Part shown: positions 34,573-44,163 of the stretch, piece after piece
Position numbering within the stretch: position 1 is the stretch's first letter
Layout: every line of letters starts with the position of its first letter
NCBI RefSeq assembly: GCF_007997215.1
Contig: NZ_VORW01000004.1
Location: 62,001-126,000 of the forward strand
Length of the DNA: 64,000 nucleotides
Direction: 5' to 3'
From: Algoriphagus aquimarinus
Lineage (GTDB): Bacteria; Bacteroidota; Bacteroidia; Cytophagales; Cyclobacteriaceae
The notes under the pieces: generated by a model
The model's database searches: none
What the model was told of the DNA's origin: nothing
Seen by the model: the letters and a program-made list of their open reading frames with translations, nothing else
Made by a program: the position numbers and the translations under genes

Positions 34573-35178
34573 CTAGCTATTGCTGTACTTTCTGCTCATT
34601 TTGAAATCCAAAGATTTTTTCACCATCTGCCATTCAGAATTTAAAATAGAGAAGACCACTGTGTCTCTCAGGCAACCAGTACTGTCGATTATGTGATTTC
34701 TCAATACCCCATCTTGTTTCGCTCCCAGGCCTAAAATTGCAGTGCGGGATTGCATATTGTGCCAGTTGGTTCTGAATTCCACAGCAATGCAATTCAAGTT
34801 CTCAAAGGCATATTTCAATAATAGATACTTGCACTCCGTGTTTGCACCAGTCCGTTGATATGATTTGGAATACCAAGTAGTGCCGATTTCTCAGTGTCTA
34901 TTTGCGGCTACCGCATTCATATAGCGCGTAGTTCCAATAACCTTGCTTGTCGTTTTGTTTCGTATCACAAAGGGTAGTGAGAGATCTGAATATTACTCTT
35001 GGAGAGCTTTTGATATATAAGCTCCTACATTCTCAGGGTTTGGGGCAGAAGTGTACCAAAGCTCCCATAGGTTGCCATCTTTTACGGCCTGAGTTAAGTC
35101 ATTGGTGTGATCTAGAGACATGGGTTCTAATCTTACCGAGTTGCCTTCAAGCGTTAATTCTTTCAGCCATTTATCCAT
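34573..35178 (-). pseudogene. GNAT (RimJ/RimL-type) acetyltransferase gene with two in-frame stop codons
   Basis: One continuous reading frame of 201 codons (ATG at 35178) matches a RimJ/RimL-like N-acetyltransferase from end to end. The N-terminus reads MDKWLKELTLEGNSVRLEPM, the middle SLPFVIRNKTTSKVIGTTRYMN, and the C-terminus NCIAVEFRTNWHNMQSRTAI. It is broken by TAA at 34993-34995 and TGA at 34891-34893. The reading frame is otherwise preserved on both sides, so the decay is recent. Conserved positions such as the expected Arg/Leu before EIGTTWY are among the mutated codons. Confidence 0.85.
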
Positions 35179-35247
35179 TTTGTTAGGGTATTGTTTGGAG
35201 GAAAAAGTTACAGTGAGTTTAAGTGATGAGCTAGTTAGACTTTGATC

Positions 35248-36081
35248 TTATTTGATCAAAATTGCTGAGCACTCCGATTGAATTTCCTGCATTTTGGCAG
35301 CATATCTTATTCCTAGTGCATGGTAAGAGTCCGAGTCGAAATGAGTGCTATCACCTTTGTGATTCAAGTTTTCTGAAGTTACTAGGCCAATGCACTGTTG
35401 AGAAGCTGCGATTTCGGCAATTACTCCATTGATTTGTTTGGCATAGGTGGCTTTAGGATAGAAAAAGTAACCAATTTCTCCCATGACGATCGGAACAGAT
35501 TCAATTCCCAAATCCTGTTTCATGGAATCTAGCATGGCTTCGAATTTTTGCTTGTAGCTTTTCATATCAAGTTCGGTATTTGAGTCAGATTCACCTTGAT
35601 GCCAAAGTATCCCTTTTAACGTGCCCTGAGTCATTGCTTCTTTAGCTCGCTTGATCATGTCATTGTAGGGATAAGTATTGGTTTGCTGGAAAAGTGAGTC
35701 TTGGTACCAATGATTGATTGAACTCCCGCCAACTGCCGTTGGGATCAGTCCGATTTTAATATTATTATCTCCATTGGCCATGATTTTTCCAAATGTCAAA
35801 CCTAAACCAACTCCTGCTACCGACTTGTCAAAATGCATTGGATCTCTTGCCAACTCCCAGTTTAGGTTTTTGTCCAACATCAATACTCGAGGATGAGTAA
35901 GTGTATCGATGGATTGCACTTTACCCCTTCCAGCCATATTTGATTGGCCCATCAGAAGGTATAGATGAAAGTTTTCTTTGATGTCAGAGTTGTTTAGGTC
36001 TCGATTAGAAATGCTTTTTCCACTGGAACAACTTAAACTTATTAAACCAATTAAGAGGAGTGCTAGGTGATGTATTTTCAT
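35248..36081 (-). CDS. Sialate O-acetylesterase-like (SASA domain) lipoprotein
   Basis: A 277-residue SGNH-type carbohydrate esterase with a lipoprotein signal (LLIGLISLSCSS). Block I LLMGQSNMAGRGK carries the nucleophile Ser, followed by the Gly-containing PTAVGGSSINHWY, the Asn/Gln-containing GILWHQGESDSN and a C-terminal HFDSDSYHALGIRYA with the catalytic Asp/His. Family members remove acetyl groups from sialic acid or xylan-type sugars. Location is outside the cytoplasm. It forms a pair with the SGNH hydrolase gene 39 nt upstream. Confidence 0.88.
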   Translation of the reverse strand: MKIHHLALLLIGLISLSCSSGKSISNRDLNNSDIKENFHLYLLMGQSNMAGRGKVQSIDTLTHPRVLMLDKNLNWELARDPMHFDKSVAGVGLGLTFGKIMANGDNNIKIGLIPTAVGGSSINHWYQDSLFQQTNTYPYNDMIKRAKEAMTQGTLKGILWHQGESDSNTELDMKSYKQKFEAMLDSMKQDLGIESVPIVMGEIGYFFYPKATYAKQINGVIAEIAASQQCIGLVTSENLNHKGDSTHFDSDSYHALGIRYAAKMQEIQSECSAILIK

Positions 36082-36120
36082 GTCGCTTTGGTTTTATGCA
36101 ATTAATTATTGATTGCGATG

Positions 36121-36819
36121 CTAGTTGAAGTAGTCTAAAATCCCGTTTGCAATCAATGCATGTCCTTTCTCATTTGGATGATTTCCCTGAGACATGAAGT
36201 TGTCGAGATCAGCTCCGGAGCCAATTTCTTTTTTAAATAGCTTATAGCTATCAACTAGGCCGATCTCGTATTTTTCTGATAACTGACGAATTTGATTTGA
36301 ATGCTCGTCTAAAACAGTATCATTTTCTTTTAAATCCAACTTCTTATCAGGAGAGGGAGTGAGCAGAATGATTTTTATGTCCTTAGCCAGAGCCAGTTGA
36401 ATCATGCTTTCCCAGGCCACTTTTGCGCTATCAAGTCCGATTCTTCTGTCGTTTAGTGCATAATCGATAAATAACACATCAGGCCTGTGACTTAAAACAT
36501 CTGATTCGAATCGTTTTTCGCCGCTTTTAGAATCTTCACCACCGATGGAAGTATTGATGACGTTGATCACTGCATACGGATATTGGGTTTTCAACTCCTG
36601 TAATACAAGGTAAGGGTAAGATGCTAGCGTATTGACAATAGGAGTCTTGAAATAACCAGCCGGAACCGAATGACCATGGAAAACCAAGTTGATGGTTCTG
36701 TTTTCTGGCCACTTTGTTTGAAGTTCAAGTTTCAAATCCTTTAAATATTCAGACTTACTTTGGCTGGAAGGGGAGGTAAATAAGAAGATGCTGAGAAAAA
36801 TAAAATAAAGAAATTTCAT
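36121..36819 (-). CDS. SGNH/GDSL hydrolase, secreted
   Basis: I start it at the ATG at 36819 (MKFLYFIFLSIFLFTSPSS, a signal peptide); the upstream ATG at 36864 would put 15 residues before the signal. Block I is FHGHSVPAGYF, where GHS replaces the usual GDS. Block III has IDYALNDRRIG, and the C-terminal HPNEKGH holds the catalytic His. The replacement is known in some secreted SGNH enzymes of Bacteroidota and Planctomycetes and keeps the nucleophile Ser. The substrate is probably an acylated glycan, inferred from the neighbouring SASA esterase. Confidence 0.8.
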   Translation of the reverse strand: MKFLYFIFLSIFLFTSPSSQSKSEYLKDLKLELQTKWPENRTINLVFHGHSVPAGYFKTPIVNTLASYPYLVLQELKTQYPYAVINVINTSIGGEDSKSGEKRFESDVLSHRPDVLFIDYALNDRRIGLDSAKVAWESMIQLALAKDIKIILLTPSPDKKLDLKENDTVLDEHSNQIRQLSEKYEIGLVDSYKLFKKEIGSGADLDNFMSQGNHPNEKGHALIANGILDYFN

Positions 36820-37078
36820 TTGGATATGGGTTGGAGCAAATTTTTCCGGAAGGTAATTTAACAATCTTCCTTTGTAGGAGTATCCTTTTTGAATTTCAGG
36901 ATTTGGTTTACTATTAGCATGCTAAAATACCTCTTGGAAGCATTTCAAGTGAATAAGTAAGTCAGATACGTATATCTACCTTCTTACAGAAATGAAGTGC
37001 TTCTCCCAGCGAAAAGAGAAAAATAAGCCTTATACTTGTTTATTAGAAATATAAACTGAAAAAGGACTTTTTATTACA

Positions 37079-38182
37079 ATGAGTTTAAGTGAATTAGATT
37101 TTTCGATAGAAAAAGGACTTCTTTTTATAGAAAATCGACAGTTGTCAAATGGAGGATTCCCTTGCCTTTTAGCACAAACAGTAAATTGCATTGCGGAAGA
37201 TCTACTGGAGTTTGATGATGGAGTAAAAAAATCAAAAGTCACGCAAGAGGACGATACAATATTTCCTGCAAGCCTTATTGGTCTTTCACTGCTGCACCTT
37301 AAAGACAATTCCGGTGCCCGTAAAATATTAGATCAAGTAGCGAGTTTTCTGCTTCAGAACAAAAGCCACTATGGTATGTGGCGTCATTATAGAGGGGCAC
37401 ACCAATTAGCTACCTTAATTCCAAATGACTTAGATAATTCATCACTTGCTTCTTTTGTGCTAAGGGAATTGGGGTTTCCAGCCCCAGATAACTACAACCT
37501 TTTTAACTCCAATCATTCTAAAAATGGCTTGTTTTACACTTGGGTTACGCTCCGACCTCAATGGGATTCCAACATTAAATACTGGATGTCTTTATGGGAG
37601 GAATTCCGGCATCCGATCGGTCAATATTATTTTTGGAAATTGATGTCATGTGAAAAGCGCGATATTGACGCAGTAGTCAATTCAAATGTTCTTTTTTATT
37701 TGGGAGAGGGAGATCATACTGAGTCAGTTGTAGATTTAATGGTCCAAGTTATTCAAGAAGGAAGAGAGGAAACTTGTGATAAATGGTATTCAAGAGCTAT
37801 TATGATTTACTATTTTTTTAGTAAAAACATACAAAAAGGTATTCCCAAATTGGAGCCGCTCAAAGAAATTATAAAAAATAGAATTTCAGCCGAGTTCAAG
37901 TCTAATGGGCAATTTTTTAAGAGTGCGTTGGAAACGGCCATGGCAGTTTCTGCATTAATCAACATGGGATATCCCCAGGATATTCCTAAAAAGTCTATCC
38001 AATACCTATTAAATTCACAAAACCCTGAGGGTTCTTGGGATAAGTGGGTGATATATTATGGAGAACCCACTAAGACCTCAGGATTTGGAGACGATGCTAT
38101 TTCCACAAGCTTTGTTTTAGAAGCTCTTCATAAGTACAAGATGTATCAGCTGTCTTTAAGTCCAGAATTTGTTAATTCATGA
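37079..38182 (+). CDS. Alpha/alpha-toroid protein resembling terpenoid cyclases/prenyltransferases
   Basis: A 367-residue soluble protein with repeated helix-pair units. QW-like motifs occur at 16-27 (FIENRQLSNGGF) and 308-320 (QYLLNSQNPEGSW). Acidic motifs with the spacing of toroid repeats are EDDT at 57-60, DLDN at 117-120 and GDD at 337-339, each followed by a small-residue helix (for example DDAISTSFVLEAL). DLDN resembles the DxDD motif of class II terpene cyclases, but its last Asp is Asn and the EDDT site lacks the first Asp. Catalysis is therefore uncertain. Its stop overlaps the UbiA gene by 4 nt. Function is unknown. Confidence 0.6.
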   Translation: MSLSELDFSIEKGLLFIENRQLSNGGFPCLLAQTVNCIAEDLLEFDDGVKKSKVTQEDDTIFPASLIGLSLLHLKDNSGARKILDQVASFLLQNKSHYGMWRHYRGAHQLATLIPNDLDNSSLASFVLRELGFPAPDNYNLFNSNHSKNGLFYTWVTLRPQWDSNIKYWMSLWEEFRHPIGQYYFWKLMSCEKRDIDAVVNSNVLFYLGEGDHTESVVDLMVQVIQEGREETCDKWYSRAIMIYYFFSKNIQKGIPKLEPLKEIIKNRISAEFKSNGQFFKSALETAMAVSALINMGYPQDIPKKSIQYLLNSQNPEGSWDKWVIYYGEPTKTSGFGDDAISTSFVLEALHKYKMYQLSLSPEFVNS

Positions 38183-39186
38183 TTGCTCCAAAGTTTACTC
38201 GGACGACTGATTGGTGGGAGCCAAAAATCACCTTAGTTGTTTCTATAGGACTTTTGGCTATCTACCTGTATGGAAATGAAGCCTCGTATTCAGTTATCGG
38301 ATTTTTATTGTTATTACTCCTGTCGATTTCAATAGGAGCCGTTTATGTCAGTTTGATAAATGATTTTACTGATCTAAAAGATGATTTTAAAGTAGGCAAG
38401 AAGAATAGGCTTCAGGGGTTTTCAAGGGTACAACAGCTTTTACTTATTTTTACCTCAGCTGTAGGTGTTCTGTTTTTCACCTATTTGTTTTGGCCCTACG
38501 GTATAGGTTCGAGATTTTTGTTGGCGGCTATGGTTGTATATACTTTGTATTCTTTTCCGCCTATTCGTTTAAAAGCAAGAGGTTTATTGGGTGTGTTGGC
38601 CGATGCATTTGGAGCGCATGTATTTCCAGCGATGGGCATATTTGCCCTATTATCTGAGTTTTTGATTCAATCAATTGATTGGGTGGCGCTGATGCTCATA
38701 GGGTTTTGGAGCTTAGTATATGGTGTTAGAGGTATTCTTAGTCATCAATATTTAGATCTTGAATTTGATAAATCAGTTGGGATAAAAACCTTTGCTGCCC
38801 GATTTTCAATAGATAAAATAGAGAGAGTTGAATGGCCTTTACTGCTTTTAGAAGTAACAGCCTTATTAGGCTTCTTGATTTATCTCGAATTGTATTTTCT
38901 CATTTTTCTGCTCGGTGTTTACTATTTGTATATTCTACTCCTGAATTGGAGATTTGGAATTAAACACGTTATCCTTCTACATCCAATTCACCCAAATTGG
39001 AATATCTTAATGGCGACTTATTATCAGGTATTACTTCCTATTGGTTTACTAGGAATGCTTGGTGCTTATTACTCGTGGGTTTACCTGCTGATTCCCATTT
39101 TTGTTTTAATCTTTCCAAATGACATAATTCGAAATTCAGCATTGGTTATGAGTCTGTTTCATTCGAAGGAAATACCTGAAGCATGA
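38179..39186 (+). CDS. UbiA superfamily prenyltransferase
   Basis: A 335-residue protein with eight or nine hydrophobic helices. Both Asp-rich metal/diphosphate motifs are intact: NDxxDxxxD at 61-69 (NDFTDLKDD) and DxxxD at 193-197 (DLEFD), followed by KSVGIKT. The YSFPPIRLKARGLLGV block after helix 4 is also typical. UbiA enzymes move an isoprenoid chain onto an acceptor such as a quinone ring, chlorophyllide, glycerol phosphate or ribose phosphate; a few act as terpene cyclases. No quinone or pigment genes lie nearby. It is coupled by ATGA overlaps to the toroid protein before and the GT-C protein after it. Confidence 0.85.
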   Translation: MIAPKFTRTTDWWEPKITLVVSIGLLAIYLYGNEASYSVIGFLLLLLLSISIGAVYVSLINDFTDLKDDFKVGKKNRLQGFSRVQQLLLIFTSAVGVLFFTYLFWPYGIGSRFLLAAMVVYTLYSFPPIRLKARGLLGVLADAFGAHVFPAMGIFALLSEFLIQSIDWVALMLIGFWSLVYGVRGILSHQYLDLEFDKSVGIKTFAARFSIDKIERVEWPLLLLEVTALLGFLIYLELYFLIFLLGVYYLYILLLNWRFGIKHVILLHPIHPNWNILMATYYQVLLPIGLLGMLGAYYSWVYLLIPIFVLIFPNDIIRNSALVMSLFHSKEIPEA

Positions 39187-40892
39187 GTTTTATAGAGATG
39201 GTACTTTCTGTACTGGCAGCGGCTTTTTCTTTTTTAGGCCTGTTTTCTTTAGGAACTATTCTTGCCTCAACAACTAGACTGCACTCGATTAATGGGCATG
39301 GTAAGGTCGTGCTAGGTGTTGGTATATTTTCCTTTTCCTTTTTTTTGTTTTCACTACTTTTTCCACCGGAATTAGTCTGGTATGCCTGGATATTCCTGTT
39401 TGCACTGGCAATTCTGACTCAGCGAAATTCCATATTAAAAAGTCTAGGCCTAATTCAATGGTCAGACCCTTTTATTTGGATGCTTTTTGTTCTCTTTCTT
39501 CCCTATATATTCCGGCTTTTGGGTCCACCGATTAGCGATGATGGATTGAGCTTCTACTTGCCTAACGTGGCCTGGATTTTCGCAAAAGGGATCGGATTCA
39601 ATCCTTACCTGACCAACTACACACTCATGCCACTTGGGATGGAATATGTTTTTACTATCCCCTTTGGTTTTACCGGAATTCCGGGTGTATTGTTTTTTGA
39701 TGCCTTAGGGTCAATTGCCTTACTTCACTTGATTTATACCTCAGGAAAGCAGTTGTTTTCCATTAGGATGGCCCAAGTGCTGGTCCTTGCTGTTCTATTA
39801 ATCAAGGGCACTCTTTTCTTTGTCTTTTCTTCTGGAAAAATCGACACTTGGAATACTTATGTTATCATGTCAGGCATTTTTCTTTTTATACAGAACTATC
39901 GCAAAAGGGAATTAACTGGCGTATTTCTGATCTTTTCAATTGCCCTAGGAATAAAGTTTTCCAATTGGTTGCTCTTAATTTTGCCTCTTTGCTACCTGTG
40001 TTATGAATTATTGCGAAGGGAGAAATTCAGAAAAGTAGCCCTACTTGCCTTGGTTCCATTGTTTTTCACTGGCTCAGTGATGCTCCGAAATCAGCTAGAG
40101 GTTAATAACCCATTGGCCCCGATAGTATTTACTGGTAACGAATCCAGATTTGTAGCAACACATGGAGATATCCCCGATGAGCAAGTTCAAGTTGATTTGG
40201 CGAATGAGAATCTTCCATTTATGGCTACACTACTTGATGATTTCATATATCCGCTAGGCTTATTACTTTTTGCTTTAATCTGGTTTATATGGTTTCGAAA
40301 AGTTAAAATTTCAGTCGAATTAGCTCAAAGTCTGATTTTGATTTTCCTCATGTTTTTGCCTTGGTTTATTGTTTTAGGAAATTCAAACCAGCCTTTTCGG
40401 TTTATTTGGGCACCTTTAATTTTGGGAATAGTCATATTTCTGAAAGCCCTAGATGAGTTACTTCAATCCAAGCCAAAACTTCTGGAGAATTTCCAAAAGA
40501 TTGCCCTTGGCGTTTTAACTCTGGTTGCTTTTACAGTGGTTTTTTCTAAACACAGTGTGTATATGGTTAACTTTTTCAAATTGTCCAATCACAGTTTATC
40601 GGATTGGTACAGTTTAGCTGGAAAGGATCATTACGCGATTAGTTATCGCTTTAAGGAAATGGGGCTACACCATGAGGATGTTCATTACAAGGTTCCTGTA
40701 GCATTGGGGGCGTTTGATGTGGATGATTATGGGAATATTCCCGAACAGGAAGAACTGAGCCGGATGAGCTCTTCCACACTGATAACGGCCGATTTTGTTA
40801 TTGATATGGGAAAGGATAAGTTAGATACGCTCTCAAAAGAGGATATTGTAATGCAGTACGGAGATTATTTTGTTTACAAATTAAGGAAATAG
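39183..40892 (+). CDS. Polytopic GT-C type glycosyltransferase-like membrane protein
   Basis: A 569-residue protein with about 12 hydrophobic helices. The first large extracytoplasmic loop contains PPISDDGLSFYLP, an acidic pair positioned as in GT-C enzymes such as ArnT and PMT. A soluble C-terminal part of about 100 residues follows the last helix. GT-C enzymes use lipid-linked sugars (polyprenyl phosphate sugars) as donors outside the membrane. The exact family was not recognised. Overlaps the UbiA gene by 4 nt and lies 4 nt before the GT4 gene. Confidence 0.65.
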   Translation: MSFIEMVLSVLAAAFSFLGLFSLGTILASTTRLHSINGHGKVVLGVGIFSFSFFLFSLLFPPELVWYAWIFLFALAILTQRNSILKSLGLIQWSDPFIWMLFVLFLPYIFRLLGPPISDDGLSFYLPNVAWIFAKGIGFNPYLTNYTLMPLGMEYVFTIPFGFTGIPGVLFFDALGSIALLHLIYTSGKQLFSIRMAQVLVLAVLLIKGTLFFVFSSGKIDTWNTYVIMSGIFLFIQNYRKRELTGVFLIFSIALGIKFSNWLLLILPLCYLCYELLRREKFRKVALLALVPLFFTGSVMLRNQLEVNNPLAPIVFTGNESRFVATHGDIPDEQVQVDLANENLPFMATLLDDFIYPLGLLLFALIWFIWFRKVKISVELAQSLILIFLMFLPWFIVLGNSNQPFRFIWAPLILGIVIFLKALDELLQSKPKLLENFQKIALGVLTLVAFTVVFSKHSVYMVNFFKLSNHSLSDWYSLAGKDHYAISYRFKEMGLHHEDVHYKVPVALGAFDVDDYGNIPEQEELSRMSSSTLITADFVIDMGKDKLDTLSKEDIVMQYGDYFVYKLRK

Positions 40893-40896
40893 GCTA

Positions 40897-42108
40897 ATGC
40901 GGATTTTGGTAGTGAGCATCAACGTGGCGCCTTGGGGTGGGAGTGAAGAGCTCTGGAAATCGCTTGCCATGAAAGGTCTAGCCCAAGGCGACGAGGTGAT
41001 GGTGTCTGTTTTTGCACATCAGAATTTAAATCCAAATCTGGCCGAGTTAGTAGCGCATGGAGCAATTCTTCATCAGAGACCTTTACCTTCCTATTATAAC
41101 GAGCAGCCATTTGCCTACAGAGCGTTGTCAGAACTTAAGTCTCGATTGGGAATGGATAAAACCTCAATGGATTGGAGAGCTGTTAAAGCCTGGAAACCGG
41201 AAGTGGTCGTAATCTCCAGCGGAGAAACCTTCGATCACTATTTGCACCATCAATCCTACCTGATAACTTATTGTAAAGACAACAGAGTGCCATTTCACCT
41301 GATTTCTCAGCGTAATTGGGAATGGGATATGTCTGTAGATCAAGAATTCAGAGAGTCAAGAAAGCGTTTGATTGAGGATTGTCAAGGTTTTTTCTTTGTG
41401 TCCTACCAGAATTATAAGATGGCATGCAGTCAACTGGCGATGGATATACCCAAAGCTAGAATTATACAAAACCCGTTGAAGGTCAGTTTAGAAAGCAACC
41501 TGTCTTATCCCAAATCTGGTATTCCAAAAATGGCATACGTGGCACGTTTGGAGACATCAATCAAGGGGCAAGATTTGTTTTTACAGGCCCTTTCTTCACC
41601 GAGATTTAGTAGTCTTCAGTTTGAACTTACTTTTTATGGTACTGGGCCTGATGAAAAGCATCTTAGGGATCTTGTCAGTTATTACGGGTTAGAGGGAAAG
41701 GTCTTTTTTGGGGGACATGTGGCCGATGTAAGTGAAATTTGGCGAACCCATCAATTATTAGTGTTGTGTAGTCTGGCAGAAGGAACTCCTCTCAGTTTGA
41801 TTGAGGCTATGGCATGCGGTAGAACAGGGCTTGTGACCCAAGTTGGTGATTCAGCTATCTGGCTGTCAAACTCTGGTTTTGTGGTTTCCGGTCATCAGGT
41901 AGAAAACATTCAAAAAGCTCTTCAAGAGGCAATAGACAATTTTTCTAATTGGGAAAAGCTAGGTCAACAATGCAAAGGTCGAGTTATAGAAAAAAGGGAT
42001 TTTGAAGAAATCGATGGGTTGCTTGAATGTGTAGTTGGGAAAAGGAATTTGCATCAAACAGGGCAAGATCCAGAGGAGTTTTTTTCGAAAATGGCAAGGG
42101 AAGAATAA
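40897..42108 (+). CDS. Glycosyltransferase family 4 protein
   Basis: A 403-residue GT-B enzyme. The N-terminal domain begins MRILVVSINVAPWGGSEELW, with the Gly-rich acceptor loop. The C-terminal domain shows MAYVARLE, FYGTGPDEKHLRDL and the EX7E donor site AEGTPLSLIEAMACG. Retaining transfer from a nucleotide sugar is expected on the cytoplasmic face. It is the last gene of the tightly packed unit starting at 37079. The donor and acceptor cannot be told from sequence. Confidence 0.88.
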   Translation: MRILVVSINVAPWGGSEELWKSLAMKGLAQGDEVMVSVFAHQNLNPNLAELVAHGAILHQRPLPSYYNEQPFAYRALSELKSRLGMDKTSMDWRAVKAWKPEVVVISSGETFDHYLHHQSYLITYCKDNRVPFHLISQRNWEWDMSVDQEFRESRKRLIEDCQGFFFVSYQNYKMACSQLAMDIPKARIIQNPLKVSLESNLSYPKSGIPKMAYVARLETSIKGQDLFLQALSSPRFSSLQFELTFYGTGPDEKHLRDLVSYYGLEGKVFFGGHVADVSEIWRTHQLLVLCSLAEGTPLSLIEAMACGRTGLVTQVGDSAIWLSNSGFVVSGHQVENIQKALQEAIDNFSNWEKLGQQCKGRVIEKRDFEEIDGLLECVVGKRNLHQTGQDPEEFFSKMAREE

Positions 42109-42114
42109 GTGAAT

Positions 42115-42966
42115 TTATCTCTTGCCCTCAAGGAAACCCCAAACCACACAAAATTGAGAAAGAGCTAAACTAAGGCTCAATGCTACCTTGGTAGAGAAGC
42201 GTTTATGTTCAAGATTGAAGGGATAATAGAAGAGCTTTCTGTAGAAAGTCAATTTAGGTCTTCTGTCAATACTGATGTCCTGTTCTTTTGCCGATTTTTG
42301 GAATAAAACAGCCGCCTTGCCGTATTTTTTGTGCAGTTTGATAAATCTCCTAAAGTCTAGAAAGTGCTTATGTTCGATTATGATTTGACGATTGAAGACT
42401 AGATCCATCCCGTTTTTCTGCAGCCTAACGCAAAACTCTCTGTCTTCCCCAGCAGAGGTGGAGAAAGTGCTATCGAACCCTCCAAAACGATCAAAATCTG
42501 ACTTGTATAAGGAGAAATTATTGGAAGTAAAAAATTGGTTAGGAGTATTTTGTTGATAGATGTACAAAAAGTCAATGAGGAGCTGACTGGCTTCAGAGTA
42601 TATGTTTTCGGTGTAGCTATTGATTACCCTTCCCCCCAAAAGGACACCTTCCTTACTGAAGTTGAGTATGTTTTCCAGCCATGTGGGTTGGGCTTGGCAA
42701 TCATCATCCAAAAAGGTAATGATTTGAGATTTAGCTAAGGAAACCCCAAAGTTTCTTGCTTTAGCTGGACCAGCATTCTCCTGCCTAATAAATCTGAAAT
42801 TCTCTCCATAACCTAAGCCTATTTCTTCTAGATCACAGCCTCCATCATTGACCACAATCACTTCCCAAAGTGAGGGGTTCAGCGTTTGAGTTTTTAATGA
42901 ATCAAGACAAGACTTGAGGGCTTCACGACGATTGTAAGTGGGGATAATTACAGCTATTGCTGGCAT
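42115..42966 (-). CDS. Glycosyltransferase family 2 protein
   Basis: A 283-residue GT-A enzyme transcribed towards the GT4 gene. It has IAVIIPTYNRREALKSCL at the N-terminus, the metal-binding TFLDDDCQAQPTW at about 92-104 and the catalytic ED in SAGEDREFCVRL. The C-terminal part is helical and basic, with one hydrophobic stretch near the end (VALSLSLALSQFCVVWGF). The inverted orientation breaks the operon but the gene clearly belongs to the glycan cluster. Confidence 0.87.
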   Translation of the reverse strand: MPAIAVIIPTYNRREALKSCLDSLKTQTLNPSLWEVIVVNDGGCDLEEIGLGYGENFRFIRQENAGPAKARNFGVSLAKSQIITFLDDDCQAQPTWLENILNFSKEGVLLGGRVINSYTENIYSEASQLLIDFLYIYQQNTPNQFFTSNNFSLYKSDFDRFGGFDSTFSTSAGEDREFCVRLQKNGMDLVFNRQIIIEHKHFLDFRRFIKLHKKYGKAAVLFQKSAKEQDISIDRRPKLTFYRKLFYYPFNLEHKRFSTKVALSLSLALSQFCVVWGFLEGKR

Positions 42967-43131
42967 GCTTTTTAAGTCTTACTTCAATATTACTAATATA
43001 AATAAGCTATAATTTAAGGTGAGGGAAGAATAGAAGATTTTTTATTTCAAAAACCATTAAATAACTGTCCGAAATGGGGAAGAAAGCAGGTATTAGTAGA
43101 TGGATTGAAAATATTCAATATATCTTTCGGG

Positions 43132-44106
43132 ATGGATTTGAGTGTGATTATCCCTGTTAAGATAAACGATGAGACGATAGTTTCTTGCTTGAAGGCTGTC
43201 TGTGCAAGTTCCCTAAGTAATTTTGAGGTGGTGGTCATACTGGATGGCTGGGAATCTCTCGATTATTTTCAAGCTTGGGAAAAAGATGTTCGAGTTCGAA
43301 TTATTCCTTTTCCAAAATCTGGCCCTGCTGCATGTAGAAACTATGGTGTGAAAATCTCACATGGAACCTGGATTTCCTTTGTAGATTCCGATGTGCTAAT
43401 CGAGAAAAACACCCTAGCAGTAGCATTGCATAGTTTAAGGGAAAACGGGGAGGATGGATTGATTGGGTCTTATGACAATAGCCCTTCTGCTCCTAGCTTT
43501 GTATCCAAATTCCGAAATATTTTGCACCATCATCATCATCAAAGAAATCATCATAAAGCAGGTGTTTTTTGGGGAGCTTTTTCACTCATTAGCAAGAATG
43601 CTTTTGAAGATGTAGGTGGGTTTGATGAAGATTTTGACTTGCCGAGTATCGAGGATGTGGAGCTGGGTATTCGTTTAGCTAACCGAGGTTATGTTATCCG
43701 TATTGATGCAGATATTCAAGTGAAACATCTGAAGAATTGGACTTTTTATAATTGGATGAGGACGGATATTTTTTTAAGAGCTAAGCCGTGGACAGTCCTG
43801 ATGTATCGTCATGGAAAGCAAGCAGGAAATCATCTAAATACCGATTCATTGGAAAAAGTAAGTGCATTGTTCACTTTGCTTACCATAGGGTTGTTACTTT
43901 GCGGATTCAATTGGACTTGGCTCTGGACTTTGGTTCCCGTAACTATTCTAATTTTTATTTTAACTCAGTTGAGCTTTTATAGGCTTGCTTCCAAAAAATT
44001 TAGTTTTCTACCATCTGTACTAGTCCTACATCATATTTATTACATTTTCGCTCTCACAGGTTTCGTTCTTGGGGTTTTCAGTTTTAAGAAGGATATATAT
44101 TCTTAA
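43132..44106 (+). CDS. Glycosyltransferase family 2 protein with C-terminal membrane helices
   Basis: I start it at the ATG at 43132 (MDLSVIIPVKINDE); an upstream TTG at 43105 is possible but adds residues not seen in the family. GT-A motifs are SFVDSDVLIEKN and SIEDVELGIRLA. The C-terminal 80 residues hold two or three hydrophobic helices. A His-rich loop (LHHHHHQRNHHK, about 136-147) is unusual and may bind metal or be chance. It probably transfers sugar to a lipid carrier at the membrane. Diverges from the other GT2 gene. Confidence 0.85.
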   Translation: MDLSVIIPVKINDETIVSCLKAVCASSLSNFEVVVILDGWESLDYFQAWEKDVRVRIIPFPKSGPAACRNYGVKISHGTWISFVDSDVLIEKNTLAVALHSLRENGEDGLIGSYDNSPSAPSFVSKFRNILHHHHHQRNHHKAGVFWGAFSLISKNAFEDVGGFDEDFDLPSIEDVELGIRLANRGYVIRIDADIQVKHLKNWTFYNWMRTDIFLRAKPWTVLMYRHGKQAGNHLNTDSLEKVSALFTLLTIGLLLCGFNWTWLWTLVPVTILIFILTQLSFYRLASKKFSFLPSVLVLHHIYYIFALTGFVLGVFSFKKDIYS

Positions 44107-44163
44107 TTCCCTTTTGACTTAACAATGACAGCAATTAAAAGCATGCGTTGAATTATTATATTA

